Shown here: positions 43,420 to 52,088 of the stretch, one piece after another
Position numbering within the stretch: the stretch's first letter is position 1
Layout of the letters: each line of letters begins with the position of its first letter
DNA from: Brachybacterium saurashtrense
GTDB taxonomy: Bacteria; Actinomycetota; Actinomycetes; Actinomycetales; Dermabacteraceae
DNA length: 64,000 bases
Reading direction: 5' to 3'
NCBI RefSeq assembly: GCF_003355475.1
Contig: NZ_CP031356.1
Location: 2,852,001-2,916,000 of the forward strand
Notes under the pieces: generated by a model
Databases searched by the model: none
What the model saw: only the letters and a program-made list of their open reading frames with translations
Told to the model about the DNA's origin: nothing
Translations under genes and position numbers: made by a program

Positions 43420-43952
43420 CGCTCGTCCTCCTCCTGCTCGCGGGGCTGCTCGTGCGAGGTCCCTCCCGGCACGGAGCGCCCACCGGCTCCGGAGCGCCCG
43501 CCGGGACCCGTGCGATGGCCCGCGGCGCGGATCCGACGCACGGCGCGCCCGTCCGCGAAGCGCTCGTCGGCCGCACTGCGCGACCGGCGCGGGAGCAGCG
43601 CCGCCTCGGCCCCGCCCTTCCCGCGGGAGGCGCGCAGCAGGCGCTGCTCCATCTCGCGCAGGTCCTCGACCACCTGCTCGCGCGACTCGGCGAACAGCAC
43701 GTGCACGAACAGGCTCGGACCCTCCTCGAGGGTGCCGTGGGCAGTGCCCACCACCAGCGTGCCGGGGGTGATCGTGATCGAGGAGGCCATCGCGATGATC
43801 TCCAGGTCCGTGGTGGCCCGCAGCGGGTACTCCACGATCGCGGGCGAGCTGCGGGTGCGGGGGCTGTACACCCCGGCGGCCACCGCGAAGGAGCCCTTCA
43901 CGATCTCGCCGATCATCCACAGCACGTAGGTGAACGTGTACCAGGCGCGCAT
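43416..43952 (-). CDS. mrpE: Mrp Na+/H+ antiporter subunit E
   Basis: A 178-residue protein of the MnhE family: WMIGEIVKGSFAVAAGVY, then VEYPLRATTDLEIIAMASSITITPGTLV, the signature of the family, and VHVLFAESREQVVEDLREME. A 65-residue Arg/Gly-rich tail (GRTGPGGRSGAGGRSVPGG-like) is longer than usual. The start overlaps the mrpD stop by one base. Confidence 0.92.
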   Translation of the reverse strand: MRAWYTFTYVLWMIGEIVKGSFAVAAGVYSPRTRSSPAIVEYPLRATTDLEIIAMASSITITPGTLVVGTAHGTLEEGPSLFVHVLFAESREQVVEDLREMEQRLLRASRGKGGAEAALLPRRSRSAADERFADGRAVRRIRAAGHRTGPGGRSGAGGRSVPGGTSHEQPREQEEDER

Positions 43953-45490
43953 CAGCCGATCACCGCCTCGACGTAGGCGTCGACATCCAGCAGGTCCGTG
44001 GCGGCCACGTCGATGCTGGGCAGCACGGCGCCGATCCCCGCGAACAGCGCCAGCGACAGCGCGATCATGGCCGCGCCCGGGGCCAGCAGCCGCCGCGGCA
44101 CCCGCACCTCGTCGGGCAGCGGCTGCTCCTCGCCGCGGCCCGTGGTCGGATCGTCCGGCCGGTAGGTGGTCATGTCCTCACCCCAGGCCAGGCGGCGCCA
44201 CACCCGCTGCAGGCCCAGCAGCGAGCCCACGGAGGCGACCACCACCGCGCACAGAGCCGCCCAGCCCAGCACGGCGTCCCCGGCGGTGATCTGCTGGGAG
44301 GAGGCCTGCAGCAGGCCCACCTTGCCCCACAGGCCGGAGGTGGGCGGCAGGCCCACCAGGCTGAACATGCCCAGCGCCATCACCGCCATCACCCACGGCT
44401 CGCGCCGGGCCAGGCCGCTGAGGCGGTCCAGGCGGCCCGAGCCGTAGGTGTGCTCGAGCGCGCCGGTGGTGAGCAGCAGGGAGGACATCGTGATCACGTG
44501 GTGGACCAGGTAGAGGATGCCCGCGGTCACCGAGAGCTGGGTGAGCAGCACCAGGCCCAGCAGGATGTGGCCCACGCCGGTGACCATCTGATGGCCCATC
44601 GCGGTGCGCACCCGGGTGGCCGCGGCGGTGGAGAACGCGCCCACCAGGATCGTGGCCAGCACCAGCACCGCGAACACGGTGAGGAACGGGAGCTCGTCGT
44701 CGAAGGCGACCGCGACGATGCGGTAGATCGCGTACAGCGCCACCTTGGTGTGCAGGGCGGAGAACAGCGCCATGATCCCGGCCGACGTCGCGGGGTAGGC
44801 GCGCGGCAGCCAGGAGTGCACCGGCACCATGCCGCCCTTGACGGCCAGGGCCAGCAGCACCACGACCAGGGCCGCGGCGGTGACCGGGTTCTCGCCGCCG
44901 GCACCGGCCAGCGCGGCGAGGTTCACGGTGCCGGCGGTGCCGTACACGAACCCCACGCCGATCAGCAGCACCGTCGAGGTGAGCAGGTTGACCAGCACGA
45001 ACAGTCGGCCGATGCCGAGGCGACGCCAGGTGCCCGTCAGCGCGATCAGCGCGTAGGAGGGCATCAGCATCACCTCCACCCACACGAACAGGTTGAAGAG
45101 GTCGCCGGTGAGCAGCGCGCCGTTCACGCCGGCGCTCAGCAGCAGGAGCAGCGGCGGCACGAAGCGGTACCGCGACTCGCCGGTGAGGATGAGGAACACG
45201 GTGGCGGCAAGCGTGGACAGCGCCGTCACCAGCAGCATCACGGCGCTGAGGGTGTCGGAGACGAAGGGGATCGCCAGCACGTCGGCGAAGCCGCCGACGG
45301 CGTGGGAGAGCACCGGCACGGTGCGGTGGAAGGCCAGCAGCCACAGCGCGCCGAGCGCCACCAGCAGCGGGGCGCCCAGCATCACCGCGACCTCCACGGG
45401 GCGGCGGCGCACCACCACCAGCGCGGCGGCGCCCAGCAGGGGCACCACCACGAACAGCGGCAGCAGGGCGGGGTTCACGGCGGGGATCAT
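43952..45490 (-). CDS. mrpD: Mrp Na+/H+ antiporter subunit D
   Basis: A 512-residue, 14-helix NuoN/NuoM-like proton-translocating subunit. FNLFVWVEVMLMPSYALIAL contains the conserved Glu and MVPVHSWLPRAYPATSAGIM plus ALFSALHTKVALYAIYRI the key Lys region. With MrpA it forms the antiport core. It follows mrpC with a one-base overlap. Confidence 0.95.
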   Translation of the reverse strand: MIPAVNPALLPLFVVVPLLGAAALVVVRRRPVEVAVMLGAPLLVALGALWLLAFHRTVPVLSHAVGGFADVLAIPFVSDTLSAVMLLVTALSTLAATVFLILTGESRYRFVPPLLLLLSAGVNGALLTGDLFNLFVWVEVMLMPSYALIALTGTWRRLGIGRLFVLVNLLTSTVLLIGVGFVYGTAGTVNLAALAGAGGENPVTAAALVVVLLALAVKGGMVPVHSWLPRAYPATSAGIMALFSALHTKVALYAIYRIVAVAFDDELPFLTVFAVLVLATILVGAFSTAAATRVRTAMGHQMVTGVGHILLGLVLLTQLSVTAGILYLVHHVITMSSLLLTTGALEHTYGSGRLDRLSGLARREPWVMAVMALGMFSLVGLPPTSGLWGKVGLLQASSQQITAGDAVLGWAALCAVVVASVGSLLGLQRVWRRLAWGEDMTTYRPDDPTTGRGEEQPLPDEVRVPRRLLAPGAAMIALSLALFAGIGAVLPSIDVAATDLLDVDAYVEAVIG

Positions 45491-45819
45491 CAGTCGTGGG
45501 TCTCCCCGGTGTCGGGATGGGCGGTCATGTCGTCGTCCCGGCCGATCACCGCGAGGGTGAGCATGAAGATCGTGACCGCCATCGTGATCACGATCGCGGT
45601 GAGCACGAACGCCTGGGGCAGCGGATCGGCCATCTCGGCGCGGGAGGAGAGGTCGGTGAGCGGCTCGGCCCGCCAGCCGGGCACGCCGGTGGCCAGCAGG
45701 GCGAAGTTCGCGGCGTGGCTGAGCAGGGTCATCCCGAACACGGCGCGCACCATGCTGCGCTGCAGCAGCAGGTACACACCGCCGGTGACGAGCACGGCCA
45801 CGGTCAGGGCGAGGATCAT
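45490..45819 (-). CDS. mrpC: Mrp Na+/H+ antiporter subunit C
   Basis: A 109-residue NuoK-like three-helix protein (LALTVAVLVTGGVYLLLQRS, VFGMTLLSHAANFALLATG, ADPLPQAFVLTAIVITMAVT). The DPLPQALVLTAIVI stretch is diagnostic of MrpC/MnhC. The start overlaps mrpA by four bases. Confidence 0.95.
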   Translation of the reverse strand: MILALTVAVLVTGGVYLLLQRSMVRAVFGMTLLSHAANFALLATGVPGWRAEPLTDLSSRAEMADPLPQAFVLTAIVITMAVTIFMLTLAVIGRDDDMTAHPDTGETHD

Positions 45820-48800
45820 CGGCGTCCGGCCTCCCTCGGCTTCGTTCCGGCGGTCAGGTGCGCGGTGCCCACCCCGACTCGTCGGCGGCGCGCGGGCTCG
45901 CCGCGGGTGGTGTCCAGCGGGCCGGGCAGCTCGCCCTCCACCGCCTCGTCGGTGCGCTCACGGGTGCCCTCGCCGGACTTCTCGCCCGTGGTGGCGCCGG
46001 CGCCCAGCAGGTTCACGGCCACCATCACCAGGCCCAGCACCGCCAGGTACACGCCCAGGTCGAAGATCATCGAGGTGGAGACGTGCTGGCCCAGCAGGTA
46101 GCCGTGCAGCGGCTCGAGGAAGCCCTCGTGGAGGAAGCCCAGCACGCCGGAGCCGAGCGCCACCAGCACGCCGCCGCCGATCAGCAGCAGCGGCAGGCGC
46201 GGCGGGCCGATCTGGCGATCCCGCGAGGTGGACAGGTACAGCAGCGCCACGATCGCGGAGCCCACCAGGGCGGCGATGAAGCCGCCGCCGGGGGCGTTGT
46301 GGCCGCGCAGGAACAGCATCAGCGACAGCAGCGCGAGGATCGGGCCCACCACGCGCACCATCAGCTGCAGCGCGGCGGCGTTGCCCCAGGCCGAGGAGAT
46401 GGCCCGGTGCGCGGAGGTGCCCTCCTCGCGCAGGTGCGGGGCGTCGACCTGCTCGTCGGCGCGGGCGGGGTCGATGAACATGTGGCGCACGCTGGAGAGC
46501 ACGGCCACGATCGCCACGCCCGCCATGCCCAGCACGGAGAGCTCGCCGAGCGTGTCCAGCGCACGGAACTCCACCAGGATCACGTTGACGATGTTGTGGC
46601 CGCCGGTGATCTCCTCGGCATTGTCGATGTAGTACTCGGCGACCTCGCTGCGACCGCGCCGGCCCATGAACGCGAACACGCCAGCGCCGGCGGCCAGGCC
46701 CACCGGGACCGCGATCAGCAGCGCGCCCAGTCGGCGGGAGCGGCGCGGGGAGCCGTCGCGCTGCGGGGCCTCGAAGCGCTGCGGCAGCCGCTGCAGCACC
46801 AGCATGATCACGATGATCGTCAGCGACTCCACCAGCAGCTGGGTGAGGGCGACGTCCGGGGCGCCCAGCGCCAGGATCTGCACGGTGGCGAGGATGCCCA
46901 CCGCGGAGAGCGCCACCGCCGCGCCCAGCCGGTCCCGTCGCGTGGCCACCACGATCACGGCGGCGGTGACCAGCACCAGCAGGATCACGTCGATGGTGCG
47001 GTTCATGCCCTGCTGCAGCGGCGCGAGGTCCCCCCACAGCACGGCGAGGGAGCCCAGCACCACCGCGGCGAAGGCCAGCAGGATCGCGCCCAGGTGGCGC
47101 ATCGGATCGTCAGAGGCGATGGGGCGCACCAGCACCGCCGCGACGCGCTCGGCGAGGCGGTCCACCGCCGTGAGCACGCGGGCGCCATCCACGGGGAAGG
47201 GCCGCGCCTCCAGGGCAGGCAGCACCCGCTTCCGCGCCAGCGCGATCAGGGTGCCCAGCGCGATCACGGCGGCGGTGAGACCCAGCTCCGGGGTGATCCC
47301 GTGCCAGAAGGCCAGATGGGGGTGGAAATCGCCGCCCAGGGCCGCGTCCATCGCGCGCCCGACGGGGGTGTCCAGCACCCCCACCACCAGCGCGAGCGGC
47401 AGGCCCACCAGGATCGGCAGCGCGGCCGGGCCCAGGAACAGCAGGCCGGGGGCGTGGGCGTCCTCGGCGCGCACCAGCGCGCCGGTGGCGTCGTGCGCGC
47501 CGGGGGCCGACGGCGCCCGCTCCCCGTCCACGCGGGCCAGGAGCTCCTCGTCACGACCGTCCACGAAGGCGCCCAGCACGATCTTCGCGCAGTAGGCGAA
47601 GGTGAGCACGCTGGCGCCGGCGATGCCGAGCGCCACCGCCCAGGGCGCCCAGGCAGGGCCGCCGGTCTCGAGCGCGCCGGTGAGCAGCGATTCCTTGGAG
47701 ACGAAGCCGAGCATCGGCGGCAGGCCCGCCATGGACATGCAGCCCAGCACGGTCACCGCGAAGGAGCCGGGCATCGTGCGCCACAGCGCCGGCATGCGCC
47801 GCAGCTCGCGGGTGTGCACGGCGTGGTCCACCACGCCCACCATCATGAACAGCCCGGACTTGAACAGGGCGTGCGCGATGGTGTGCAGCACCGCCGCCAG
47901 GATCGCGTACTCGGTGCCCACGCCGATGAGGGAGACGATGAGGCCCAGCTGGCTCACCGTCGAGTAGGCCATCAGCTTCTTGAGATCACCCTGCTGCAGG
48001 GCCAGGAAGCCGCCCACGAAGGCGGTGATGATCCCCGCCACGATCAGCAGCACGTTCCAGGCGGGGACGTCGTGGAAGGCGGGGCTGAAGCGCAGCAGCA
48101 GGAAGATGCCGGCCTTCACCACGGCGGCGGCGTGCAGGTAGGCGGAGACCGGTGTGATCGCGGCCATCGCATCCGGCAGCCACACGTGGAACGGGAACTG
48201 GGCGGACTTCGTGCAGGCGGCGACGGCGACCAGGAGGGCGACCAGCGTGGTGAACGCCGGGTCCTGCTGCCAGACCTCATCGGCCAGCACCTCGCTGAGG
48301 GAGGTGGTGCCCAGGCGCAGCACCATCAGCGTGACGGCGCTGAGCAGGGCCAGGCCGCCCAGGAAGGTGATCAGCAGGGTGCGCATCGAGGCGGCCTGCC
48401 CGGCCGCGCCGGAGCGGGCGATCAGCAGGAACGACGCGATCGAGGTGAGCTCCCAGGCGATGAACAGCAGCACCAGGTCGTCGGCGAGCACCAGGGTCAC
48501 CATCGACAGGGTGAACAGCGCCATCACCAGGGAGAAGCTGAGATTGCGGCCCACCGGGAGGTACCGCGCCGAGTAGGCGAGCACCACCGCGCCGATCACC
48601 AGCGCGATCATCGAGAAGACGATGCCGATCCCGTCGGCCCGCAGCGCGAACTCCACACCCCACTGCGGCGCCCACGGGACGGCGAAGGTGGTGGCCGGGT
48701 CACCGGCCCCGCCCGCCATCACGGCGGCGGTGGCGGGCAGCAGCGCCGCGGCGGCGGCCAGGTAGAGGGCGGCGAGGACCCAGCAGGCCGCGCGGCCCAT

Positions 48801-48878
48801 CAGCCGGTCCAGCACCGGGGTGACGGCGACGGTCGCGACGAGGAGCAGCAGGGTCCACAGCACTGACACCGTCAGCAC
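45816..48878 (-). CDS. mrpA: Mrp Na+/H+ antiporter subunit A (fused A and B domains)
   Basis: A 1020-residue integral membrane protein. The NuoL-like N-terminal part carries LLFIAWELTSIASFLLI (conserved Glu) and FPFHVWLPDAMAAITPVSAYLHAA (Lys/His network). From about residue 800 the sequence matches MrpB (VGPILALLSLMLFLRGHNAP, then GGGFIAALVGSAIVALLYL), so no separate mrpB exists. The complex exchanges cytoplasmic Na+ for H+ in alkali and salt tolerance. Translation starts at GTG 48878, overlapping the stop of a 14-codon leader frame; no ribosome site is present. Confidence 0.94.
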   Translation of the reverse strand: MLTVSVLWTLLLLVATVAVTPVLDRLMGRAACWVLAALYLAAAAALLPATAAVMAGGAGDPATTFAVPWAPQWGVEFALRADGIGIVFSMIALVIGAVVLAYSARYLPVGRNLSFSLVMALFTLSMVTLVLADDLVLLFIAWELTSIASFLLIARSGAAGQAASMRTLLITFLGGLALLSAVTLMVLRLGTTSLSEVLADEVWQQDPAFTTLVALLVAVAACTKSAQFPFHVWLPDAMAAITPVSAYLHAAAVVKAGIFLLLRFSPAFHDVPAWNVLLIVAGIITAFVGGFLALQQGDLKKLMAYSTVSQLGLIVSLIGVGTEYAILAAVLHTIAHALFKSGLFMMVGVVDHAVHTRELRRMPALWRTMPGSFAVTVLGCMSMAGLPPMLGFVSKESLLTGALETGGPAWAPWAVALGIAGASVLTFAYCAKIVLGAFVDGRDEELLARVDGERAPSAPGAHDATGALVRAEDAHAPGLLFLGPAALPILVGLPLALVVGVLDTPVGRAMDAALGGDFHPHLAFWHGITPELGLTAAVIALGTLIALARKRVLPALEARPFPVDGARVLTAVDRLAERVAAVLVRPIASDDPMRHLGAILLAFAAVVLGSLAVLWGDLAPLQQGMNRTIDVILLVLVTAAVIVVATRRDRLGAAVALSAVGILATVQILALGAPDVALTQLLVESLTIIVIMLVLQRLPQRFEAPQRDGSPRRSRRLGALLIAVPVGLAAGAGVFAFMGRRGRSEVAEYYIDNAEEITGGHNIVNVILVEFRALDTLGELSVLGMAGVAIVAVLSSVRHMFIDPARADEQVDAPHLREEGTSAHRAISSAWGNAAALQLMVRVVGPILALLSLMLFLRGHNAPGGGFIAALVGSAIVALLYLSTSRDRQIGPPRLPLLLIGGGVLVALGSGVLGFLHEGFLEPLHGYLLGQHVSTSMIFDLGVYLAVLGLVMVAVNLLGAGATTGEKSGEGTRERTDEAVEGELPGPLDTTRGEPARRRRVGVGTAHLTAGTKPREAGRR

Positions 48879-48916
48879 CCCGGGCGTGCGTGGGCGGCGG
48901 CGTCACGGCGGGTCAT
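48872..48916 (-). CDS. 14-residue leader ORF coupled to mrpA
   Basis: ATG 48916 lies seven bases after a TAGACT -10 and encodes MTRRDAAAHARPGC; its TGA falls in GTGCTGA, four bases into mrpA. The transcript would therefore begin at this ATG without a leader and deliver ribosomes directly onto the mrpA GTG, which lacks its own ribosome site. There is no proof that it is translated. Confidence 0.5.
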   Translation of the reverse strand: MTRRDAAAHARPGC

Positions 48917-48923
48917 GGCGGGG

Positions 48924-48952
48924 AGTCTAGCGAAGCCGACTGCGGGCTCCAA
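48924..48952 (-). promoter_or_regulatory. mrp operon promoter
   Basis: TTGGAG (48947-48952) and TAGACT (48924-48929), both on the minus strand, are separated by 17 bases. The expected transcription start coincides with the ATG of the leader ORF. Confidence 0.7.
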
Positions 48953-49143
48953 CGCGCCGCGAGCGCTCCGGACGGTCGGGCGCCTCGCGCGCGCGTGCGA
49001 GAGAAACTCGTCTCCGCCCCGGGCGGGGGCCGCGGAGGGGCCCGGGATCCGGTGAGCAGGTTCACAGCCGGGCCGCGGGAGCAGGGCGGCCGACGGGCCG
49101 GGCGCGGGCACGCCGGCCGACGCCCCCGAGCGCGGGCAGCAGG

Positions 49144-49187
49144 ACGGCCCCGCGCGGCGCGAGGGTTCTCGCGGCGCGCGGGGCCGT
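49144..49187. terminator. Long hairpin in the mrpA-phoX gap
   Basis: A 20-bp stem with one mismatch (49144-49163 with 49168-49187) and a four-base loop. With the next hairpin it occupies the only gene-free stretch over 300 bases (48953-49292), which also holds GC-rich DNA without an evident coding frame. Confidence 0.65.
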
Positions 49188-49195
49188 TCGGGCGC

Positions 49196-49234
49196 GGTGC
49201 GGGGCCGACGTCGCTGCGACGCCGGCCCCGCACC
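49196..49234. terminator. Probable phoX terminator hairpin
   Basis: An 18-bp stem with one mismatch (49196-49213 with 49217-49234) and a three-base loop, 59 bases after the phoX stop. It lies nine bases from the preceding hairpin, forming a tandem pair. Confidence 0.65.
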
Positions 49235-49256
49235 GGCGGAGCACCGGATCGGTGGC

Positions 49257-49289
49257 AGATCAGTGCGAGATCAGTGCGAGATCAGCACG
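49257..49289. repeat. Three 11-bp direct repeats next to the phoX stop
   Basis: AGATCAGTGCG at 49257 and 49268, then AGATCAGCACG at 49279, in exact 11-base period, just outside the phoX stop codon. Confidence 0.8.
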
Positions 49290-49292
49290 GCG

Positions 49293-51347
49293 TCAGCCGC
49301 GCTGGGGCAGCACCTGGACCACGGTGGGCTTGGGGCCCTGGCCGTCGTAGTCCGGGAAGTAGGACAGCTGCGCGCCCCACTCGCCGTCCTCGCCCGGGTG
49401 CTGCACCGAGACGAAGGCCGTGCGGTCCTCGTCGCGGATGATCGGACCGCAGGTCTCGCCGTCGCGGGGCACGGACAGGAACTGCTCGACCCGGCCGCGG
49501 GCCTCGCCGCCGAGAGTGACCCGGAACAGGCCGTCGTTGTAGCCGATGCCGGAGGGCGCGCCGTCGGTGGAGATCCACAGATTGCCCACTGAGTCGAAGG
49601 CCAGGTTGTCCGGGCAGGAGATCGGGGAGACCTGCTCCACCGGGAAGCCGGAGAAGTAGGTCTGATCGCCCTGGGCCGGGTCGCCGGCCACCAGCAGCAG
49701 GTTCCACGCGAAGGCGGTGGAGGTCTGGTCGCCCTGCTCGTCGATCTCCACGATGTGGCCGTCGCGGTTCTCGGTGCGGGGGTTGACCTCGTCCGCCGCG
49801 GCGTAGTCGCCGACGCCGCGGTTGGAGTTGTTGGTGCAGGCCACGTACACGCGACGGGAGTGCAGCGACGGCTCCACGTCCTCGCAGCGGTCCATCTTGG
49901 TGGGGCCCACGGCGTCTGCCGCGAGGCGGGTGTGCACCAGCACCTCCTCGAGGGTGAAGCCGGGCACCGCGGACTCGCCGTCCAGCACCAGCGGCAGCCA
50001 CTCGCCGGAGCCGTCGAAGGCGCCGTCCTCGGGCAGCTCGCCGGAGCCGTCGATCTCGGAGGCCGGGGAGTTGCCGGTGAACTTCGCGACGAACAGGTCG
50101 CCGTTCTCCAGCAGGGTCATGTTGTGCGCCCTGTCGCCCTCCACGTAGGTGTCGCGGGAGACGAACTTGTACAGGTAGTCGAAGCGCTCGTCATCGCCGG
50201 AGTACGCGACGACCTTGCCGTTCTCGGCGACGATCACGTTGGCGCCCTCGTGCTTGAAGCGGCCCAGCGAGGTGTGCTTGCGCGGGGTGGAGGTGGGATC
50301 GAAGGGATCCACCTCGACGATGTAGCCGAAGCGGTTGATCTCGTTCTCGTAGCCCTCGGTGGTGGCGTCGAAGCGCTCGTGCTTCGACTCCCAGCCGCGG
50401 GCGGTGGCGCGATCGGCGAAGCCGTAGCGCTGCTCGGCCTCCGAGGTGGCCGCGGAGCGGAAGTAGCCGTGGAAGTTCTCCTCGCCGGAGAGCAGGGTGC
50501 CCCACGGGGTGAGGCCGCCGGCGCAGTTGCCGAGGGTGCCCAGCACGGTGCGGCCCTCGGGGTCGTCCACCGTCTTCAGCAGGTCGCTGCCGGCGGCGGG
50601 GCCGGTGAGCTGGAACTCGTCGTCGAGGTGGATGCGGCGGTTCAGCGCGGCGCCGCGCACGTAGGAGTAGGGGAAGTTCTTGTTCTTCCGCTCCAGCTCC
50701 ACCACGGTGAGGCCGTGGGCGGCCATGCCGATCTCGATCGCGTCGTCCGCGTCGGTCTCGGGCGGGAACATGATGTTCTCGTTGGTGTACTCGTGGTTCA
50801 CGAACATCACGGCCCGCTTGCCGTTCGTGCCCGGAATCTCCTGGATCTCGGTGTAGTCGTTGTTGTAACCGAACTGGAGGCGCTGCGCCTCGGCGCTCTG
50901 GGCGTTCCAGTCGAAGTCCGGGGCGTCGTCGAACAGCGGATCGCCCCAGCGGATGATCGGGTGCCAGTCGAAGCCCTCGGCGACGGTGAAGTCGTCGGCG
51001 GTGTACTCCACGGGCGCGATGGCCTCGAAGCGCAGCTTGGAGCCGTTCGGGGCCAGCGCGCCGGACTTCCCGCCGTTCCCGTTCCCATTGCCGTTGCCCT
51101 TGCCGTTGCCGGGCGCGGCGAGGGCGCCCTGGGTACCGCCCAGCGCGATCGCGAGCGCACCGGTGCCGCCGCCCAGCACCGCGCGGCGCGAGAGCGCGGA
51201 GGAGGCGATGTCGCGGAAGGTGGGGTTGTCGCTGTGGTTGCAGGGGCCGAAGGCGCACTGGCTGGCGCACTTCAGGGCGCAGGTCACCGCCGAGCGCTTG
51301 CCGCGCGCGGCGTCCTTCATGAGCAGGGGCAGGTCGATCAGAGCCAT
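49293..51347 (-). CDS. phoX: PhoX family alkaline phosphatase (DUF839)
   Basis: A 684-residue exported phosphatase. Residues 20-45 are cysteine-rich (TCALKCASQCAFGPCNHSDN), followed by a twin-arginine segment ALSRRAVLGGGTGALAIALG and an AxA cleavage near residue 80, then a Gly/Asn-rich GNGKGNGNGNGNGG spacer. The catalytic beta-propeller includes AVMFVNHEYTNENIMFP, GTLGNCAGGLTPWGTLLSGEENFHG, and SCPDNLAFDSVGNLWISTDG, motifs of Ca/Fe-dependent PhoX. ATG 51347 is chosen for its spacing to AAGGA; GTG 51356 is too close. A PHO-box-like repeat lies at 51446-51463. Confidence 0.93.
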   Translation of the reverse strand: MALIDLPLLMKDAARGKRSAVTCALKCASQCAFGPCNHSDNPTFRDIASSALSRRAVLGGGTGALAIALGGTQGALAAPGNGKGNGNGNGNGGKSGALAPNGSKLRFEAIAPVEYTADDFTVAEGFDWHPIIRWGDPLFDDAPDFDWNAQSAEAQRLQFGYNNDYTEIQEIPGTNGKRAVMFVNHEYTNENIMFPPETDADDAIEIGMAAHGLTVVELERKNKNFPYSYVRGAALNRRIHLDDEFQLTGPAAGSDLLKTVDDPEGRTVLGTLGNCAGGLTPWGTLLSGEENFHGYFRSAATSEAEQRYGFADRATARGWESKHERFDATTEGYENEINRFGYIVEVDPFDPTSTPRKHTSLGRFKHEGANVIVAENGKVVAYSGDDERFDYLYKFVSRDTYVEGDRAHNMTLLENGDLFVAKFTGNSPASEIDGSGELPEDGAFDGSGEWLPLVLDGESAVPGFTLEEVLVHTRLAADAVGPTKMDRCEDVEPSLHSRRVYVACTNNSNRGVGDYAAADEVNPRTENRDGHIVEIDEQGDQTSTAFAWNLLLVAGDPAQGDQTYFSGFPVEQVSPISCPDNLAFDSVGNLWISTDGAPSGIGYNDGLFRVTLGGEARGRVEQFLSVPRDGETCGPIIRDEDRTAFVSVQHPGEDGEWGAQLSYFPDYDGQGPKPTVVQVLPQRG

Positions 51348-51445
51348 GGGAGGCACATCCTTCTCCGTCGTCGGTTCCCCGTGCGTGGGAGCGCGCAGGG
51401 CCGAGATGACGGTGCGTCAGAGAAGTGAGGAGCGGCCTTCCGGGT

Positions 51446-51463
51446 GGGCAACGAGAGATGAAC
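51446..51463 (-). promoter_or_regulatory. PHO-box-like direct repeat upstream of phoX
   Basis: Minus-strand GTTCATC and GTTGCCC separated by four bases match the actinobacterial PhoP direct-repeat layout. They lie 99 bases upstream of the phoX ATG. Confidence 0.65.
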
Positions 51464-51560
51464 TCTGCGCGACCCGAGGATGTCGGCGCAGGTCAGGGAC
51501 CTGCGAGCGGAACGCTCGGTCAGGAGTGCGCTGCCCGGGCGCGAGTGCCGGCGGTCGCGG

Positions 51561-51604
51561 CCGGCCGACGGGCGGGCACGGTCCGGCCGACGGGCGGGCA
51601 CGGC
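51561..51604. repeat. 22-bp tandem direct repeat
   Basis: Two adjacent units of 22 bases (starting CCGGCCGACGGGCGGGCACG) differ only in the last base. They fill the gap downstream of the UspA gene, between it and the phoX promoter. Confidence 0.8.
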
Positions 51605-51640
51605 GCCGGCGCAGGCCGAGGCGCAGGCGCGTCCGCGGGG

Positions 51641-52054
51641 TCAGTCGCGCGCGGGCGGCACGAAGTCGCGCGGCTTCACCAGCACCACCGGCACCGGGGA
51701 CTCGATCGCGACCCGCTGCGAGGTGGAGCCCAGCAGGATCTTCCCGATCGGGGTGCGGCGGCGGATCCCCAGCACCACCAGCTCCACGTCCCCCTCGTCG
51801 ACGGCGTCGAGGATGTCGTCGGCCGGATCCGCCCGGGAGGGGACCGTGCGCAGCTCGTGCGGGAGCCCCGTCTCCTCCAGTCGCTCGGCGAGGGGCCGGG
51901 GATCGGTGACGCCGCGGGCCTTGCGCGGATCGAGGCCCTTCTCGGAGGCGAGCACCAGCAGCGAGTCCCCGCGCCGGGTCGCCTCCGCGACGGCGTACTC
52001 GAGGGCGGCCTCACTGGTGGCGCTGGGCACGTAGGCCAGCAGGACGGTGGGCAT
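51641..52054 (-). CDS. Universal stress protein (UspA family)
   Basis: A 137-residue alpha/beta protein. VVLGIRRRTPIGKILLGSTSQRV contains the ATP-binding G-x2-G-x9-G-(S/T) motif, so it is the nucleotide-binding type. AAGGAGC precedes ATG 52054. It follows the APC permease gene by 34 bases on the same strand, a common pairing in which Usp may modulate the transporter. Confidence 0.92.
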   Translation of the reverse strand: MPTVLLAYVPSATSEAALEYAVAEATRRGDSLLVLASEKGLDPRKARGVTDPRPLAERLEETGLPHELRTVPSRADPADDILDAVDEGDVELVVLGIRRRTPIGKILLGSTSQRVAIESPVPVVLVKPRDFVPPARD

Positions 52055-52088
52055 GGGAGCTCCTTCGGGGTCGACGGGACGGGGCGGC

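Noticed and set aside
45858..48866. 1002-codon plus-strand frame opposite mrpA
   Set aside because: Composition typical of antisense of hydrophobic membrane genes (Gln/His/Arg/Gly); mrpA is unmistakable.
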